Assembly: GCA_031284315.1 (NCBI GenBank)
Contig: JAITAB010000063.1
Span: 1-64,000, forward strand
DNA length: 64,000 nucleotides
Direction of reading: 5' to 3'
Origin: Campylobacteraceae bacterium
GTDB taxonomy: Bacteria; Campylobacterota; Campylobacteria; Campylobacterales; Campylobacteraceae
Part shown: piece after piece, positions 34,335 through 43,705 of the stretch
Layout: every line of letters begins with the position of its first letter
How positions within the stretch are numbered: position 1 is the first letter of the stretch
Notes under the pieces: generated by a model
The model's input: only the letters and a program-made list of their open reading frames with translations
Told to the model about the DNA's origin: nothing
Databases searched by the model: none
Made by a program: the position numbers and the translations under genes

Positions 34335-35319
34335 ACACTCTCATGCCGCCCATTGCGAAAGCGGGACGGTTTCATCTTTATTAAGATACGGCGGTTTTGA
34401 TATAAGCGAAGCCATGTGTTTTGGTATCTCAAGCGCGCTTACTTTCGGCTATTTTCCGTTTATCAAGATAAACAATCAGCCGTTGATTACTTACAGAATG
34501 CCTCCGCGCCATATATTGAAAGGCGTGGCAAAAAACTTGGGCGCAAAATTTGAAATCAAAACTTTCAAAAACGACAGGCTCGGCGCCGTGAGGGCTTTGG
34601 ACGAAGAGCTTGAAAAAGGCAGGATAGTCGGCGTGCAAACATCTGTATTTTATCTGCCTTATTTTCCCAAAGATATGCGTTTTCATTTTAACGCGCATAA
34701 TCTCATAATATTTAAAAAAGAGGGCGGTACCTATTTTGTAAGCGACCCCGTGTTTGATTATATAAATACCATAAACGAAGAGGATTTGACAAGAGCCAGA
34801 TTTGCCAAAGGCGTGCTCGCACCGAATGGCTCTTTTTATAAGCTTGTTTCGCCGCCAAAAAATGTAAATTTTGAAAAAGCCATAAAGCAAGCCGTATCCA
34901 AAACCGTATTTATGATGCTGAAAACTCCGCTTCCGATTATCGGCGTTTGGGGCATGAAAACGCTTGCAAAAAAGATAGCTTCTCTGAAAACTGCAACGGA
35001 GGGCGATAAACATTTTGCAAAGATGTTTATCACTCAAGTTATTAGAATGCAAGAAGAGATAGGCACGGGCGGGGGCGGATTTAGATTTATGTACGCTTCG
35101 TTTTTGCAGGAGAGTTCAAAACTTTTAAATTCCTCTTTGCTGGCTGAAGCTTCTAATATCATGAGCGAAGCGGGAGACAAACTCAGGTTTTTTGCATTAA
35201 AAGGCGCAAAAATCGTAAAAAATCAAGATGAGTTTAATCCTGAATATCTATCGCGGCTTTTTAAAGAGTGCGCGCTTTTGGAAAATAGCGCGTACAAGCT
35301 GCTGCGGAAGTTAAAATAA
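34321..35319 (+). CDS. BtrH-like acyltransferase
   Basis: 332 residues. The opening CESGTVSSLLRYGG with Cys and the FGISSALTFGYFPF segment match the BtrH N-terminal domain, a papain-like fold whose Cys transfers an acyl group from an ACP. The C-terminal domain after residue 175 resembles the companion DUF4872-type helical region. In butirosin synthesis BtrH moves a side chain from the ACP to the aminoglycoside. Here it probably unloads the acyl product from the ACP to an acceptor, possibly the sugar or lipid made by neighbours. It replaces the thioesterase that is missing. Confidence 0.75.
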   Translation: MTEFKHSHAAHCESGTVSSLLRYGGFDISEAMCFGISSALTFGYFPFIKINNQPLITYRMPPRHILKGVAKNLGAKFEIKTFKNDRLGAVRALDEELEKGRIVGVQTSVFYLPYFPKDMRFHFNAHNLIIFKKEGGTYFVSDPVFDYINTINEEDLTRARFAKGVLAPNGSFYKLVSPPKNVNFEKAIKQAVSKTVFMMLKTPLPIIGVWGMKTLAKKIASLKTATEGDKHFAKMFITQVIRMQEEIGTGGGGFRFMYASFLQESSKLLNSSLLAEASNIMSEAGDKLRFFALKGAKIVKNQDEFNPEYLSRLFKECALLENSAYKLLRKLK

Positions 35320-35376
35320 TATTTCAAGCATATTTTTGCTAAGATAACATCTATTTTTTTGGCAAGGAGTTTTATT

Positions 35377-36111
35377 GTGAAAAAGTTTTTAACTTTTATA
35401 TGTTTGGGCGGCTTGCTTTTTGCGGGCGATTTTGAAGATAACCTGAAAGAAAGCATCAAAAACAATTTCGGACAAGACATGGAGGTTATAAGTTCGGACA
35501 GTCTTCAGAGCATAAGCGGTCTGCGTCTTGCCATATTAAAAACTGTTGAGGGTAACGCCATGCCTTTATATGTATCCGAGGACGGCAGATCATTTTTGGC
35601 AGTGTCGGATTTTTTCTATTTTCACAACAGCAGCGATAAAGACCTTTTAATAGGCAAAATAGATGAAATCAAATCTATAAACGAAGCGGCGAAAGTAAAA
35701 GTGTTTGATCAAATGTTTGACAGCATACCAAAAGAAGCGGGGCTTATTTTAAAATCTCAAACCAAAACAGATGAGCTTTTGACGATAGTTACAGACCCTG
35801 ACTGCCCGTACTGCCGCGCGGAACTTGCAAATTTGAGACAGCATTTGAACAGTACAAATGTAAGATTGATTTTTGCGCCCGTGCATGATGAAAAGGCTTT
35901 TATCAAATCGGCGCTTATTTTGGAAGAGACGAAAAAATTGAAAGATAATGAAAAAATTATCGCCGTTATAGAGAAATATTACAAAGACATAGAGCTTGAC
36001 GAAAAACAGCTTCAAACAAAAACAGATGTTGTACATGGTGCGGCAAATACGATATTCGGCTCAGGTCTTATACGGGGAGTGCCATATCTTCACAACGGAA
36101 AAATGAAGTAG
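35377..36111 (+). CDS. DsbC/DsbG-like thiol:disulfide interchange protein
   Basis: About 244 residues from GTG 35377, which follows AAGGAG; the TTG start in the ORF track overlaps that site. A signal peptide (KKFLTFICLGGLLFAG) leads to the periplasm. The catalytic pair is DCPYC in a thioredoxin fold, preceded by a DsbC-like dimerisation domain and followed by the cis-Pro region RGVPYL. It ends soon after that region, so the C-terminal helix is short. It isomerises wrongly paired disulfides. Confidence 0.82.
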   Translation: MKKFLTFICLGGLLFAGDFEDNLKESIKNNFGQDMEVISSDSLQSISGLRLAILKTVEGNAMPLYVSEDGRSFLAVSDFFYFHNSSDKDLLIGKIDEIKSINEAAKVKVFDQMFDSIPKEAGLILKSQTKTDELLTIVTDPDCPYCRAELANLRQHLNSTNVRLIFAPVHDEKAFIKSALILEETKKLKDNEKIIAVIEKYYKDIELDEKQLQTKTDVVHGAANTIFGSGLIRGVPYLHNGKMK

Positions 36112-36121
36112 GAGATAATTT

Positions 36122-37279
36122 TTGGAAGCGAGCGCGGTCGTTATATTTTTAGCGCTTTTATTGGTGTCCGCGCCCTTTATTTCAAGCGTTACAAAAATCC
36201 CAATTGTCGTAGTGGAGATGCTTTTAGGAGTATTCGGCGCATATATCGGACTTTTAAAGGCATTTGCGGCATTTGAAACTTTCGCCCATCTTGGCTTTTT
36301 ATATTTGATGTTTTTGGTCGGCATGGAAGTTAATTTAAAGGAGCTGCGTTTTGGCAGGTCTTCGCTTCTAAAAAGAGTTGTCGTTTTTTTCGGCACGATT
36401 TATACTCTCTCAATTATCGCAACTCTCTACTTTAATCTAAACATCGTTTATGTCGCGATATTTCCCATTTTTTCAATCGGCATTTTGATGACTCTGGTAA
36501 AAGAGTACGGCAGAGAAGAGGCGTGGCTTTCGCTTGCTTTGAATGTCGGCATTATCGGCGAATTGCTTAGTATTATCGTCATGATTATTCTAAACAGCGT
36601 TTTAAAAAGCGGATTTAATATACAGTTTTTCATCACCTTTGTTATACTTATACTCTTTTTCGGCTCTTTCGCGCTCTTTTTCAAGGGGGCAAAAGTCTTT
36701 TTTTGGTGGTTTCCCGAAGTCAAAACCGTGATAATGCCCTATCAGGACAATAAAGACATAGATATACGATTTTCAATGGCGCTTGTTTTTGCCATGGTAT
36801 CTTTGATGATAATCATTGGCATAGACGAAGTGTTGGGGGCATTTTTGGCGGGGTTGTTTTTGGCTTTTTTTTTCAAGCACAAAACGGATTTGCGCGAAAA
36901 ACTCTCCTCGTTCGGATTTGGCTTTTTTATACCGCTCTTTTTTATACATGTCGGCTCAACTTTGCCTGTCGGAGCGTTTACAAATCCCGAAGTGTTGAAA
37001 CTTTCACTTTTTGTGTCGGGAACTATCGTATTGATAAGGCTTATCGGCTCTTTGACGGCTTATTTTAGCTATTTCGGGCTGAAAAATACGGTTCTGTTTT
37101 CTTTGGGCAACTCCATACCGCTTACATTTTTGGTCGCGGTCGCCACACTCGCGTATAATACGGGCGCGGTAAAAGACGACGAATATTACGCCGTTATCAT
37201 AGCAGGCTTAATCAGCGCGATAGTTATCATCATCGCGATAAAGATTTTGCACTTTGCTTTTAAGGTCAAAAAAGAGTGA
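36122..37279 (+). CDS. CPA2-family cation:proton antiporter (Kef-type)
   Basis: 385 residues with about 12 hydrophobic helices, no C-terminal RCK/TrkA domain. The start is TTG with an AGGAGA ribosome site 6 bp upstream. The [14 protein letters not shown] opening and the [14 protein letters not shown] segment are typical. It overlaps tsaD by 4 bp. It probably exchanges K+ or Na+ for protons across the inner membrane. Confidence 0.85.
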   Translation: MEASAVVIFLALLLVSAPFISSVTKIPIVVVEMLLGVFGAYIGLLKAFAAFETFAHLGFLYLMFLVGMEVNLKELRFGRSSLLKRVVVFFGTIYTLSIIATLYFNLNIVYVAIFPIFSIGILMTLVKEYGREEAWLSLALNVGIIGELLSIIVMIILNSVLKSGFNIQFFITFVILILFFGSFALFFKGAKVFFWWFPEVKTVIMPYQDNKDIDIRFSMALVFAMVSLMIIIGIDEVLGAFLAGLFLAFFFKHKTDLREKLSSFGFGFFIPLFFIHVGSTLPVGAFTNPEVLKLSLFVSGTIVLIRLIGSLTAYFSYFGLKNTVLFSLGNSIPLTFLVAVATLAYNTGAVKDDEYYAVIIAGLISAIVIIIAIKILHFAFKVKKE

Positions 37280-38277
37280 TTTTAAGTATTGAGAGCAGCT
37301 GCGACGACAGCTCTTTGGCATTGACAAAGATTGATACCCGCAAACTTGTTTTTCATGAAAAAATTTCACAGGAGCTTGCCCACTCAAAATACGGCGGCGT
37401 TGTGCCTGAACTTGCCGCAAGGCTTCATGCGAGCGCGCTTCCTAAAATACTTGAAAAAGCCGCGCCGTATCTGAAAGAGATAAAAACGATTGCCGTTACA
37501 AATGAGCCGGGGCTTTCTGTAAGCCTCATAGAGGGCGTGATGATGGCAAAGGCTCTATCTATCGCGCTTAATGTGCCGATTTTGCCGATAAACCACTTGA
37601 AAGGGCATATCTATTCGCTCTTTATAGAGCGCGAAGAGAGGCTGCCGCTTGGAGTTTTATTGGTTTCAGGCGGGCATACGCAGATTTTGGATGCAAAAAG
37701 TTATGATGGCGTAAAGATTTTGGCTTCCACGCTGGACGACAGTTTTGGCGAAAGTTTTGACAAAGTTGCCAAAATGCTTCATCTTGGCTACCCGGGCGGC
37801 GCAGTGATAGAAGAGTACGCGAAAAACGGGGAGAAGCGTTTTAATTTTACCATTCCCATGCAAAAGTCAAAAACCGCCGCGTTTAGCTATTCGGGCTTGA
37901 AAAATCAAGTAAGGCTTGCCGTTCAAAAGCTTGGAGGAAATATTTCGCGCCAAGACATGTACGACATCGCCGCTTCGTTTCAAGACGCCGCGATAAGCCA
38001 TATTTTAAAACAGTGTGAAAAAATCCTGAAACAAAATCTGTTTAAAGAGTTTGCCATAGTAGGAGGCGCGGGCGCAAATCAAACGCTGCGTGAAAAAATG
38101 AGGATTTTATGCGGGAATTTCGGCGTAAAGCTATATCTGCCGCAGCTTGAATTTTGCTCCGACAATGCCGCCATGATAGGAAGAGCAGGCATTGAAGCGT
38201 ATAAATTAAAGAGATTTGTATCGCCGCATGAGATTAAAATCAGCCCGAAAACAGCCAAATTATTTTGCAACAAATAG
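37276..38277 (+). CDS. tsaD: tRNA N6-adenosine threonylcarbamoyltransferase TsaD
   Basis: 333 residues. GTG start overlapping the antiporter stop. The metal-binding NHLKGHIYS motif (two His) and [19 protein letters not shown], plus [11 protein letters not shown] are all family signatures. It makes t6A37 in tRNAs decoding ANN codons together with TsaB/E/C. Present in essentially all bacteria. Confidence 0.97.
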   Translation: MILSIESSCDDSSLALTKIDTRKLVFHEKISQELAHSKYGGVVPELAARLHASALPKILEKAAPYLKEIKTIAVTNEPGLSVSLIEGVMMAKALSIALNVPILPINHLKGHIYSLFIEREERLPLGVLLVSGGHTQILDAKSYDGVKILASTLDDSFGESFDKVAKMLHLGYPGGAVIEEYAKNGEKRFNFTIPMQKSKTAAFSYSGLKNQVRLAVQKLGGNISRQDMYDIAASFQDAAISHILKQCEKILKQNLFKEFAIVGGAGANQTLREKMRILCGNFGVKLYLPQLEFCSDNAAMIGRAGIEAYKLKRFVSPHEIKISPKTAKLFCNK

Positions 38278-38327
38278 ACTTTATTTGTATTTTTAATTTG
38301 TATAGTAGAAATTTGTCTCTATCTTTT

Positions 38328-38357
38328 CCCGCGACAGAACCATTGTGTCGGTTTATG
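38328..38357 (-). repeat. Solitary CRISPR-repeat-like sequence
   Basis: On the plus strand the 3' half (TTGTGTCGGTTTATG) matches the CRISPR repeat at 47363-47660 with one mismatch in 15 bases. The other half differs, like the degenerate terminal repeat of that array. It overlaps the start of the small ORF at 38355. It may be a decayed repeat from a former array. Confidence 0.4.
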
Positions 38358-38630
38358 AAAATCGCAATTGCAGGCGCTCCACAGGATAAAATAGCCCAAA
38401 ATATAAAAGCTTGTTTTGAACAGGTACAATGCAAAGACGGTGTTACTTATATAGACAACAAAGGCTGTAAACTTGAAAACAATGAATGGAAAAGTATTGA
38501 AGGCAACAGCATAAGTAAGTTTTTAGAACCGAAAAGGTTAGATATTGGAGAAGCCATTAGAGCATTCAAAGAAAAGCAAAGAACAGAGATTAAAGAACAT
38601 CAAAAACCTGTGTTTGATTTGGGCAGGTGA
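38355..38630 (+). CDS. Small hypothetical protein, 91 residues
   Basis: The most plausible start is the ATG at 38355 (MKIAIAGAPQDKIAQ), since the ORF-track frame upstream is poorly coding. The product is charged with three Cys (KACFEQVQC, NKGC) and a C-terminal helical Lys/Glu-rich end. No ribosome site precedes it and a CRISPR-repeat-like sequence runs into its start. It lies between tsaD and the convergent nusA. I do not recognise a family. It may be an accessory or phage-derived gene. Confidence 0.5.
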   Translation: MKIAIAGAPQDKIAQNIKACFEQVQCKDGVTYIDNKGCKLENNEWKSIEGNSISKFLEPKRLDIGEAIRAFKEKQRTEIKEHQKPVFDLGR

Positions 38631-38636
38631 GGAAAA

Positions 38637-39731
38637 TCACTCACCGCCGAATAGCATTTTCAGCGCATTTGGTTCAATAGCCTTATCTCCATCTTTTTTC
38701 TCTTCCGCAAGTTCTATCTCATATCCTGTCAGCATGGACGCCAAACGAATGTTGATGCCGTTTTTGCCGATAGCTTTTGATTTTTGTTCGCTGTTTAGCG
38801 TAACTACGGCTTTGGAATTTTCTATTCTCACGCTTGATATAACGGCTGGGCTTAATGCGCGCGCGATGAAAATTTCAGGCACGGTAGAGTATTCTAAGCA
38901 GTCTATATTTTCATTATGAAGCTCTTTGCTTACCGCATTTATGCGCACGCCTTTTGTGCCTACGGTAGCTCCGACAGCGTCAATGTTTGGGTGAATGGAA
39001 GCGACCGCGAGTTTTGCTCTGTCGCCGGGAATCCTTGCGGATTTTTGGATAACTACCGCGCCGTCTTTTATCTCCGGCACCTCAAGCTCCAAAAGCGCTT
39101 CCAAAAATTTCGGACTTGTGCGCGAAAGTTCAACGGTTATCCTTTTGGATTTGTCTATAAATACTTTTTTGATTACGCTTTTTATGACATTGCCGACTTT
39201 AAATTTTTCGCCTTTGATGCGGTTTTTGCGCGGCAAAATACATCTTATTTCGTCTATGTCTATATATGTGTTTTCCTCTTTGTCCACGCTCGTAACTATG
39301 CCATGTACGCATTTGCCCACACGGTTTTTATATTTTTCAAATATCTGTTGTTCCAAAAGCCTTTGGATATGGTATTCAAGTTCTCTTTGCAAAGTCGCGG
39401 CGGCAGTTCGTCCCAAATTGTCAAGCGGCAGTTCGTATCTTAACTCGTCTCCTATTTCCACAAGCGGGTCAATTTTTTTAGCCTCTTTTACGGATATATA
39501 ACTCTCTTCATTTTCCGACAATCTCTCGTCATCATTCGGTACGACAAGCACTTTTTGAAAAAGCTGTAAAATTTTCCTCTTTTCGTCTATCTGCGTTTCG
39601 TACTCATACGTTTCGCCATAAACTCTTTTGGCCGTTTTGTTTAACGACAATTTTACAGTCTCTTTGACATCGTTAAGAGCAAGCCCTTTTTCGTTTGCGA
39701 TTGACTCTATGATGTCCATAATTTTTTCCAT
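38637..39731 (-). CDS. nusA: Transcription termination/antitermination protein NusA
   Basis: 364 residues, the shorter NusA form without the C-terminal repeats of E. coli. The N-terminal RNA-polymerase-binding domain, an S1 domain (GKCVHGIVTSVDKEENTYIDI) and two KH domains (RIPGDRAKLAV, IGKNGINIRLAS) follow in order. It modulates pausing and termination. Divergent from the HP0268-like gene. Confidence 0.96.
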   Translation of the reverse strand: MEKIMDIIESIANEKGLALNDVKETVKLSLNKTAKRVYGETYEYETQIDEKRKILQLFQKVLVVPNDDERLSENEESYISVKEAKKIDPLVEIGDELRYELPLDNLGRTAAATLQRELEYHIQRLLEQQIFEKYKNRVGKCVHGIVTSVDKEENTYIDIDEIRCILPRKNRIKGEKFKVGNVIKSVIKKVFIDKSKRITVELSRTSPKFLEALLELEVPEIKDGAVVIQKSARIPGDRAKLAVASIHPNIDAVGATVGTKGVRINAVSKELHNENIDCLEYSTVPEIFIARALSPAVISSVRIENSKAVVTLNSEQKSKAIGKNGINIRLASMLTGYEIELAEEKKDGDKAIEPNALKMLFGGE

Positions 39732-39780
39732 GTTAGTTACCCTGCCTTAGTTCGTTTTTTTGCAATGAAAAAATGGATTT

Positions 39781-39843
39781 TATAATTGCGAAGAGCGTAT
39801 ATTGTACCAAAATGAGCTTTTAATTTACTTTAAAGGCTCTTTT
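39781..39843 (+). promoter_or_regulatory. TATAAT box followed by a terminator-like hairpin upstream of the HP0268-like gene
   Basis: A perfect TATAAT (39781-39786) is followed about 28 bp later by an 8-bp stem (GAGCTTTT/AAAGGCTC, one G-T pair) and TTTT. Transcription from this promoter would pass through the hairpin before reaching the gene at 39891. It could be an attenuator or the end of a small RNA of about 50 bases. No plus-strand gene immediately upstream would need this terminator. Confidence 0.4.
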
Positions 39844-39890
39844 ATGCAAATGTGGATATACTTGTACCTTTTTATAATCAGGGGATAACG

Positions 39891-40133
39891 ATGGAACTAA
39901 AATTGGTAAGAACAGGTTTAAACGAAAAACCCAAAACTATAGAATTGGGAAAAATTGAAGAGGCTATTGCAAAAGAGGGCGGACAGATATTTTACTTTGA
40001 CAAGGATAATTCTCACAAGAGTTTGGTAAAACTTGTGGAATACTTTGAAGCAAAAGACTTCAGCGTCTATCTGCGCCAAGTCAAATACGGACTTAACGAA
40101 CAAGACTACATGTACGAGGTGCATATACTTTAA
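39891..40133 (+). CDS. HP0268-like small protein (nuclease family described in Helicobacter)
   Basis: 80 residues from ATG 39891 (MELKLVRTGLNE), which follows AGGGGATA. Sequence and gene order (next to miaB and a DUF374 gene) match Helicobacter pylori HP0268-HP0269-HP0270. HP0268 has been reported as a small protein with nicking DNase and RNase activity; that activity for this homologue is inferred. The ORF-track start further upstream is not supported. Confidence 0.8.
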   Translation: MELKLVRTGLNEKPKTIELGKIEEAIAKEGGQIFYFDKDNSHKSLVKLVEYFEAKDFSVYLRQVKYGLNEQDYMYEVHIL

Positions 40134-40142
40134 GCGGTTTAA

Positions 40143-41438
40143 ATGGCAAAAAAACTTTTTATAGAAACGCTCGGATGCGCCATGAATGTAAGAGATTCGG
40201 AGCACATGATAGCCGAATTAAACCGCGAAGAGCCGTATCTTTTGACAAAAGACGCCAAAGAAGCAGATCTTATACTTATCAACACTTGCAGCGTTAGAGA
40301 AAAGCCTGTAAATAAACTTTTTTCCGAAATCGGGCAATTTCTCAAACACAAAAAACCTGACGCGAAAATCGGTATCTGCGGCTGTACGGCGAGCCATTTG
40401 GGAGAAGAGATATTTAAAAGAGCGCCGGAGGTAAATTTCGTTTTGGGCGCGAGAAATGTTTCAAAAATACGCGAAGCCGTCTTAAAAGAGAAATTTTTAG
40501 ATATCAATATCAATTATGACGAGAGCGCGTACGCATTCGGCGAATTTCGTCAAAATCCATACAAAGCTTACATAAATATCTCCATAGGCTGCGATAAAAA
40601 ATGCGCATTTTGCATTGTTCCGCACACAAGAGGCGAGGAGATTTCGGTACCGCATGAGTTGATTTTAAACGAAGCGGCGCGCGCGGCGGCAAGCGGCGCA
40701 AAAGAGATTTTCCTGCTTGGGCAGAATGTGAATAACTACGGCTTAAGCGGCGGTAAAAAAGGCGGGGTTAATTTTTCACAGCTTTTAACGCGCATAAGCG
40801 AAATTGACGGCGTGGAGAGGATCCGCTTTACTTCGCCTCACCCTTTGCACATGGACGATGAATTTTTGGATGTATTTGCTTCCAATCCCAAAATTTGCAA
40901 ATCCATGCACATGCCGCTTCAAAGCGGTTCAACCGCCGTACTCAAAGCCATGAAGCGCGGATATACAAAAGAGTGGTTTTTAAAATGCGCAAAAAAACTT
41001 CGCGCCATGTGTCCGCAGGCTTCCATAAGCGCTGATATTATAGTGGCGTTTCCAAATGAGAGCGAGATGGATTTCATGGATACAATGGAGGTCATGGAAG
41101 AGATAAGGTTTGAGCAGATATTTTCATTCAAATACTCCCCGCGTCCGCTTACCGCCGCTGCGCAAATGACAAACAGGATAGATGATAAAACCGCCTCGGC
41201 GCGGCTAAAAATGCTGCAAGAACGGCATGCTGCTATACTTGACGAGATGACGCCAAGCTACATGGGTAAAGTCTTTGAGGTATATTTTGAAGAGTTGAGA
41301 GAAAACGGCTTTGCGGCGGGAAGAACTTCCCAAAACAACACAGTCTGCGTCAAAGGCAGCGAAGAGCTTCTGGGAAAGATAAAAAGCGTAAAAATAACGC
41401 AGCCTCAAAGATTAATATTATACGGAGAAGTCGTATGA
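40143..41438 (+). CDS. miaB: tRNA-2-methylthio-N6-dimethylallyladenosine synthase MiaB
   Basis: 431 residues. The N-terminal domain carries three cluster-binding Cys (LGCAMN, NTCSVRE, CGCTASH) and the radical SAM motif is [19 protein letters not shown]-terminal TRAM domain follows. It methylthiolates i6A37 in tRNAs. It overlaps the next gene by 4 bp. Confidence 0.97.
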   Translation: MAKKLFIETLGCAMNVRDSEHMIAELNREEPYLLTKDAKEADLILINTCSVREKPVNKLFSEIGQFLKHKKPDAKIGICGCTASHLGEEIFKRAPEVNFVLGARNVSKIREAVLKEKFLDININYDESAYAFGEFRQNPYKAYINISIGCDKKCAFCIVPHTRGEEISVPHELILNEAARAAASGAKEIFLLGQNVNNYGLSGGKKGGVNFSQLLTRISEIDGVERIRFTSPHPLHMDDEFLDVFASNPKICKSMHMPLQSGSTAVLKAMKRGYTKEWFLKCAKKLRAMCPQASISADIIVAFPNESEMDFMDTMEVMEEIRFEQIFSFKYSPRPLTAAAQMTNRIDDKTASARLKMLQERHAAILDEMTPSYMGKVFEVYFEELRENGFAAGRTSQNNTVCVKGSEELLGKIKSVKITQPQRLILYGEVV

Positions 41439-42058
41439 AAAAATTTTTCAAAAAGACAGCGCATAAAATATCGCCGTTTTTTATAAATCTTATGCAGCAA
41501 TTTTTATATATGACATGTAAGAAAATTTATGAATTGCCAAGCGATGAAATTCCCGCTCCAGCCGTTTGGGTCTGCTGGCATGGACAGCTTTTGATGTGCC
41601 CGTATCTTTACCGCAAAATGCGTCCGCTTCCGATGAACGGCAGCGCGATAGTGAGCGAACATACTCATGGCGATATTGCGATAAGGGCGTCAAAGAAATT
41701 TAAATTTAATTATATCCGCGGCAGCAGCCGAAAAGGAGCCGTAAAAGCGCTCGTCCAAGCTATAAATGTGCTTAAAAAAGGCGATGATGTCGGTATAACT
41801 CCCGATGGTCCCGTGGGTCCCGTTTACTCCATATCGGACGGAGTAAGCGTACTTGCCTTTAAATGCGGCGTTCCCGTGGTCGCTTTCGGATATGCTTTAA
41901 ACTCGTTTTGGCAGCTTAAAAGCTGGGATAGAGCAAGAGTGCCGAAGCCTTTTTCTACGATAATTTACAGAGTAAGCAAACCCCTATATTTAGACGGTTT
42001 AAGCAAAGAAGAAGCAAACGAAAAAGTAAAAAACGCACTCATGAAGTGCATGAGTTAA
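41435..42058 (+). CDS. DUF374 lysophospholipid acyltransferase-like protein
   Basis: 207 residues. The sequence has the [14 protein letters not shown] motif and [12 protein letters not shown], family marks of the DUF374 branch of the PlsC superfamily. The position after miaB is conserved (HP0270). It probably acts on a lipid or lipid-A-related acceptor at the inner membrane. The substrate is unknown. Confidence 0.82.
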   Translation: MKKFFKKTAHKISPFFINLMQQFLYMTCKKIYELPSDEIPAPAVWVCWHGQLLMCPYLYRKMRPLPMNGSAIVSEHTHGDIAIRASKKFKFNYIRGSSRKGAVKALVQAINVLKKGDDVGITPDGPVGPVYSISDGVSVLAFKCGVPVVAFGYALNSFWQLKSWDRARVPKPFSTIIYRVSKPLYLDGLSKEEANEKVKNALMKCMS

Positions 42059-42068
42059 AATTACCCGC

Positions 42069-42716
42069 TTAAAAACGCAAAATCACGCCAGCCAGCGCCG
42101 CGCTGTGAAATTCGTACCACTGCGCTTCATGCGCTTTTCGTACGATGGAGCTTCCCATTTCTCTATACTTGACCTTATAATTATCCCAGCGCGGCATATA
42201 AGCGGCGGATAACGCAAGGCGTTTTGATATGTCAAATTCAATCCCAAATTTCAACGCGATACTTTTAAACTCCGTATTGTCATCAAAATATATCATTGTC
42301 GGCGCGCCTGCGTTTACCGCCGCAAGCGTAACATTATGCACTTCAAATACATCGTCGCCAAGCCCGATTTTTTCATCAAATCCCAAAACAAGCGATATGG
42401 GAATATGTTGAGAAGGTTTGTATTTGCCCTCCAAACCCCAGCCTACGCCGTATTGATTTGCATTTCCAAACCATAAAGAGCCGTAACCTCTAAAGCCGCT
42501 TCTATCGTTTTGCACATAAAGTCCCACATCAAATTCGTTGATATTTTTGCGCTTTCCTGTGAGTTTTTCCGCGCTTTGCGCGCCTAACATTTTGTCATTT
42601 TTGTCATTAAAAACGGAAGCGGTTTGTATGTAAAAACCTGAAATAGTATCGCTGTATAATTCATCGCCAAATGCGTAAACAACGGATACAATCAATAAAA
42701 AGACAGCTTTTTTCAT
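42069..42716 (-). CDS. Putative outer-membrane beta-barrel protein
   Basis: About 215 residues from ATG 42716 ([17 protein letters not shown]), a clear signal peptide; the ORF-track start is 29 codons upstream inside tilS. The mature part is made of alternating hydrophobic/polar strands (GLYVQNDRSGFRGYGSLWFG; ALSAAYMPRWDNY) and ends in LRF, the C-terminal aromatic signature of outer-membrane barrels. It overlaps tilS by 4 bp. Function unknown. Confidence 0.7.
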   Translation of the reverse strand: MKKAVFLLIVSVVYAFGDELYSDTISGFYIQTASVFNDKNDKMLGAQSAEKLTGKRKNINEFDVGLYVQNDRSGFRGYGSLWFGNANQYGVGWGLEGKYKPSQHIPISLVLGFDEKIGLGDDVFEVHNVTLAAVNAGAPTMIYFDDNTEFKSIALKFGIEFDISKRLALSAAYMPRWDNYKVKYREMGSSIVRKAHEAQWYEFHSAALAGVILRF

Positions 42717-43705
42717 TTTTCGCCTTTTATGAAAATTTGCGGGTTTATGTTTTCGCTGTACATGTAAGCTCTCGCATGCAGGGGGATTTTGGCTTTGCGG
42801 CAAAGCTCTTTAAACTCTTTGCTCATGGCGGCGTTTTGCAGATAGGGCGCGATAAAGACAAATTTATCATTTTTGCCGACAGCGATTTTACCGCTTACAA
42901 CACAACTATTTTGCACAGCTATCTCGTCTTGCTGAGGTTTACTTAAAACGATTTTAAAAAATTTTGCGATTTTTACGATGAGTCTCAGTTCGTTTTCGCT
43001 TCTTTCAAAAACATAAAGAGAATTTATCTTTTGATACTCATGCGGCAGAAGTCTTTTTTTGTCTTCTTCCAAAGCTTTAAAAGTGCGCAAAATTCCCTCT
43101 TTATACTCTTTTAAAAGGGGTTCGCCAAAATATTTGCGAAAGCGGTTGCGCTCAAATTTTTCGTCAAAATTACTCTCGTCTATGAAGTATTCATATCCGT
43201 TTTTTGTCAAAAATTCTAATAATTCCTCTTTTGTATGCCAAATCAGCGGGCGAATTACCGTAAAATCTTCCCTTTGCTCTACCTGTGAAAAGCCGCAAAG
43301 CTCCGCCGCGCCAGCGCCGCGCACAAGCCGCATGAAAAACCACTCCAATTTATCTCCCAAATGGTGCGCGCTTAAAAGCGTATCGTAACCTTCGTTTTTG
43401 ATAATCTCATAAAAAAACTCATATCTTGCCGCTCTGGCGTTCGCTTCAAAATTCGCGCTTTTTAATTTCACGCTTTTGATAAAAGCTTTTTTGCCATGTT
43501 CATGCGCCAAACGCCGCGCGAACTCCTCTTCGGCTTTTGAAGCGTCTCTTGTGTTGTAATTTACCGCCGCGATATCAAAAGGTATGTTTTTTTGCGCCAA
43601 CATGTAAAAAAGCGCGGACGAATCCACTCCGCCCGAAAAGGCAAGGAGATTTTTCGTCTGCTTGAGGCTCTCCCAAATGTCAGATGAGTTTTGTAACTGA
43701 TGCAA
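42713..43705 (-). CDS. tilS: tRNA(Ile)-lysidine synthase TilS
   Basis: 330 residues. The PP-loop [13 protein letters not shown] binds [23 protein letters not shown] is the tRNA-binding region. It modifies C34 of the AUA-decoding tRNA to lysidine. Its start overlaps the rimO stop by 26 bp. This is the short form without a full C-terminal domain, as usual in this phylum. Confidence 0.94.
   Translation of the reverse strand: MHQLQNSSDIWESLKQTKNLLAFSGGVDSSALFYMLAQKNIPFDIAAVNYNTRDASKAEEEFARRLAHEHGKKAFIKSVKLKSANFEANARAARYEFFYEIIKNEGYDTLLSAHHLGDKLEWFFMRLVRGAGAAELCGFSQVEQREDFTVIRPLIWHTKEELLEFLTKNGYEYFIDESNFDEKFERNRFRKYFGEPLLKEYKEGILRTFKALEEDKKRLLPHEYQKINSLYVFERSENELRLIVKIAKFFKIVLSKPQQDEIAVQNSCVVSGKIAVGKNDKFVFIAPYLQNAAMSKEFKELCRKAKIPLHARAYMYSENINPQIFIKGEK

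Noticed and set aside
34429-35052. 207-residue ORF on the minus strand opposite the BtrH-like gene
   Set aside because: Shadow of the plus-strand gene; no domain, and the opposite frame has strong family motifs.
38296-38320. ATAGTAGAAATT, a 12-base match to Cas12a-type CRISPR repeats
   Set aside because: The other half of the repeat hairpin (CTAC) is missing, there is one copy only, and no cas gene is near. Chance in an AT-rich gap is likely.
38916-39501. Two long plus-strand ORFs opposite nusA
   Set aside because: Both are antisense shadows of nusA; no start signals and no domain.
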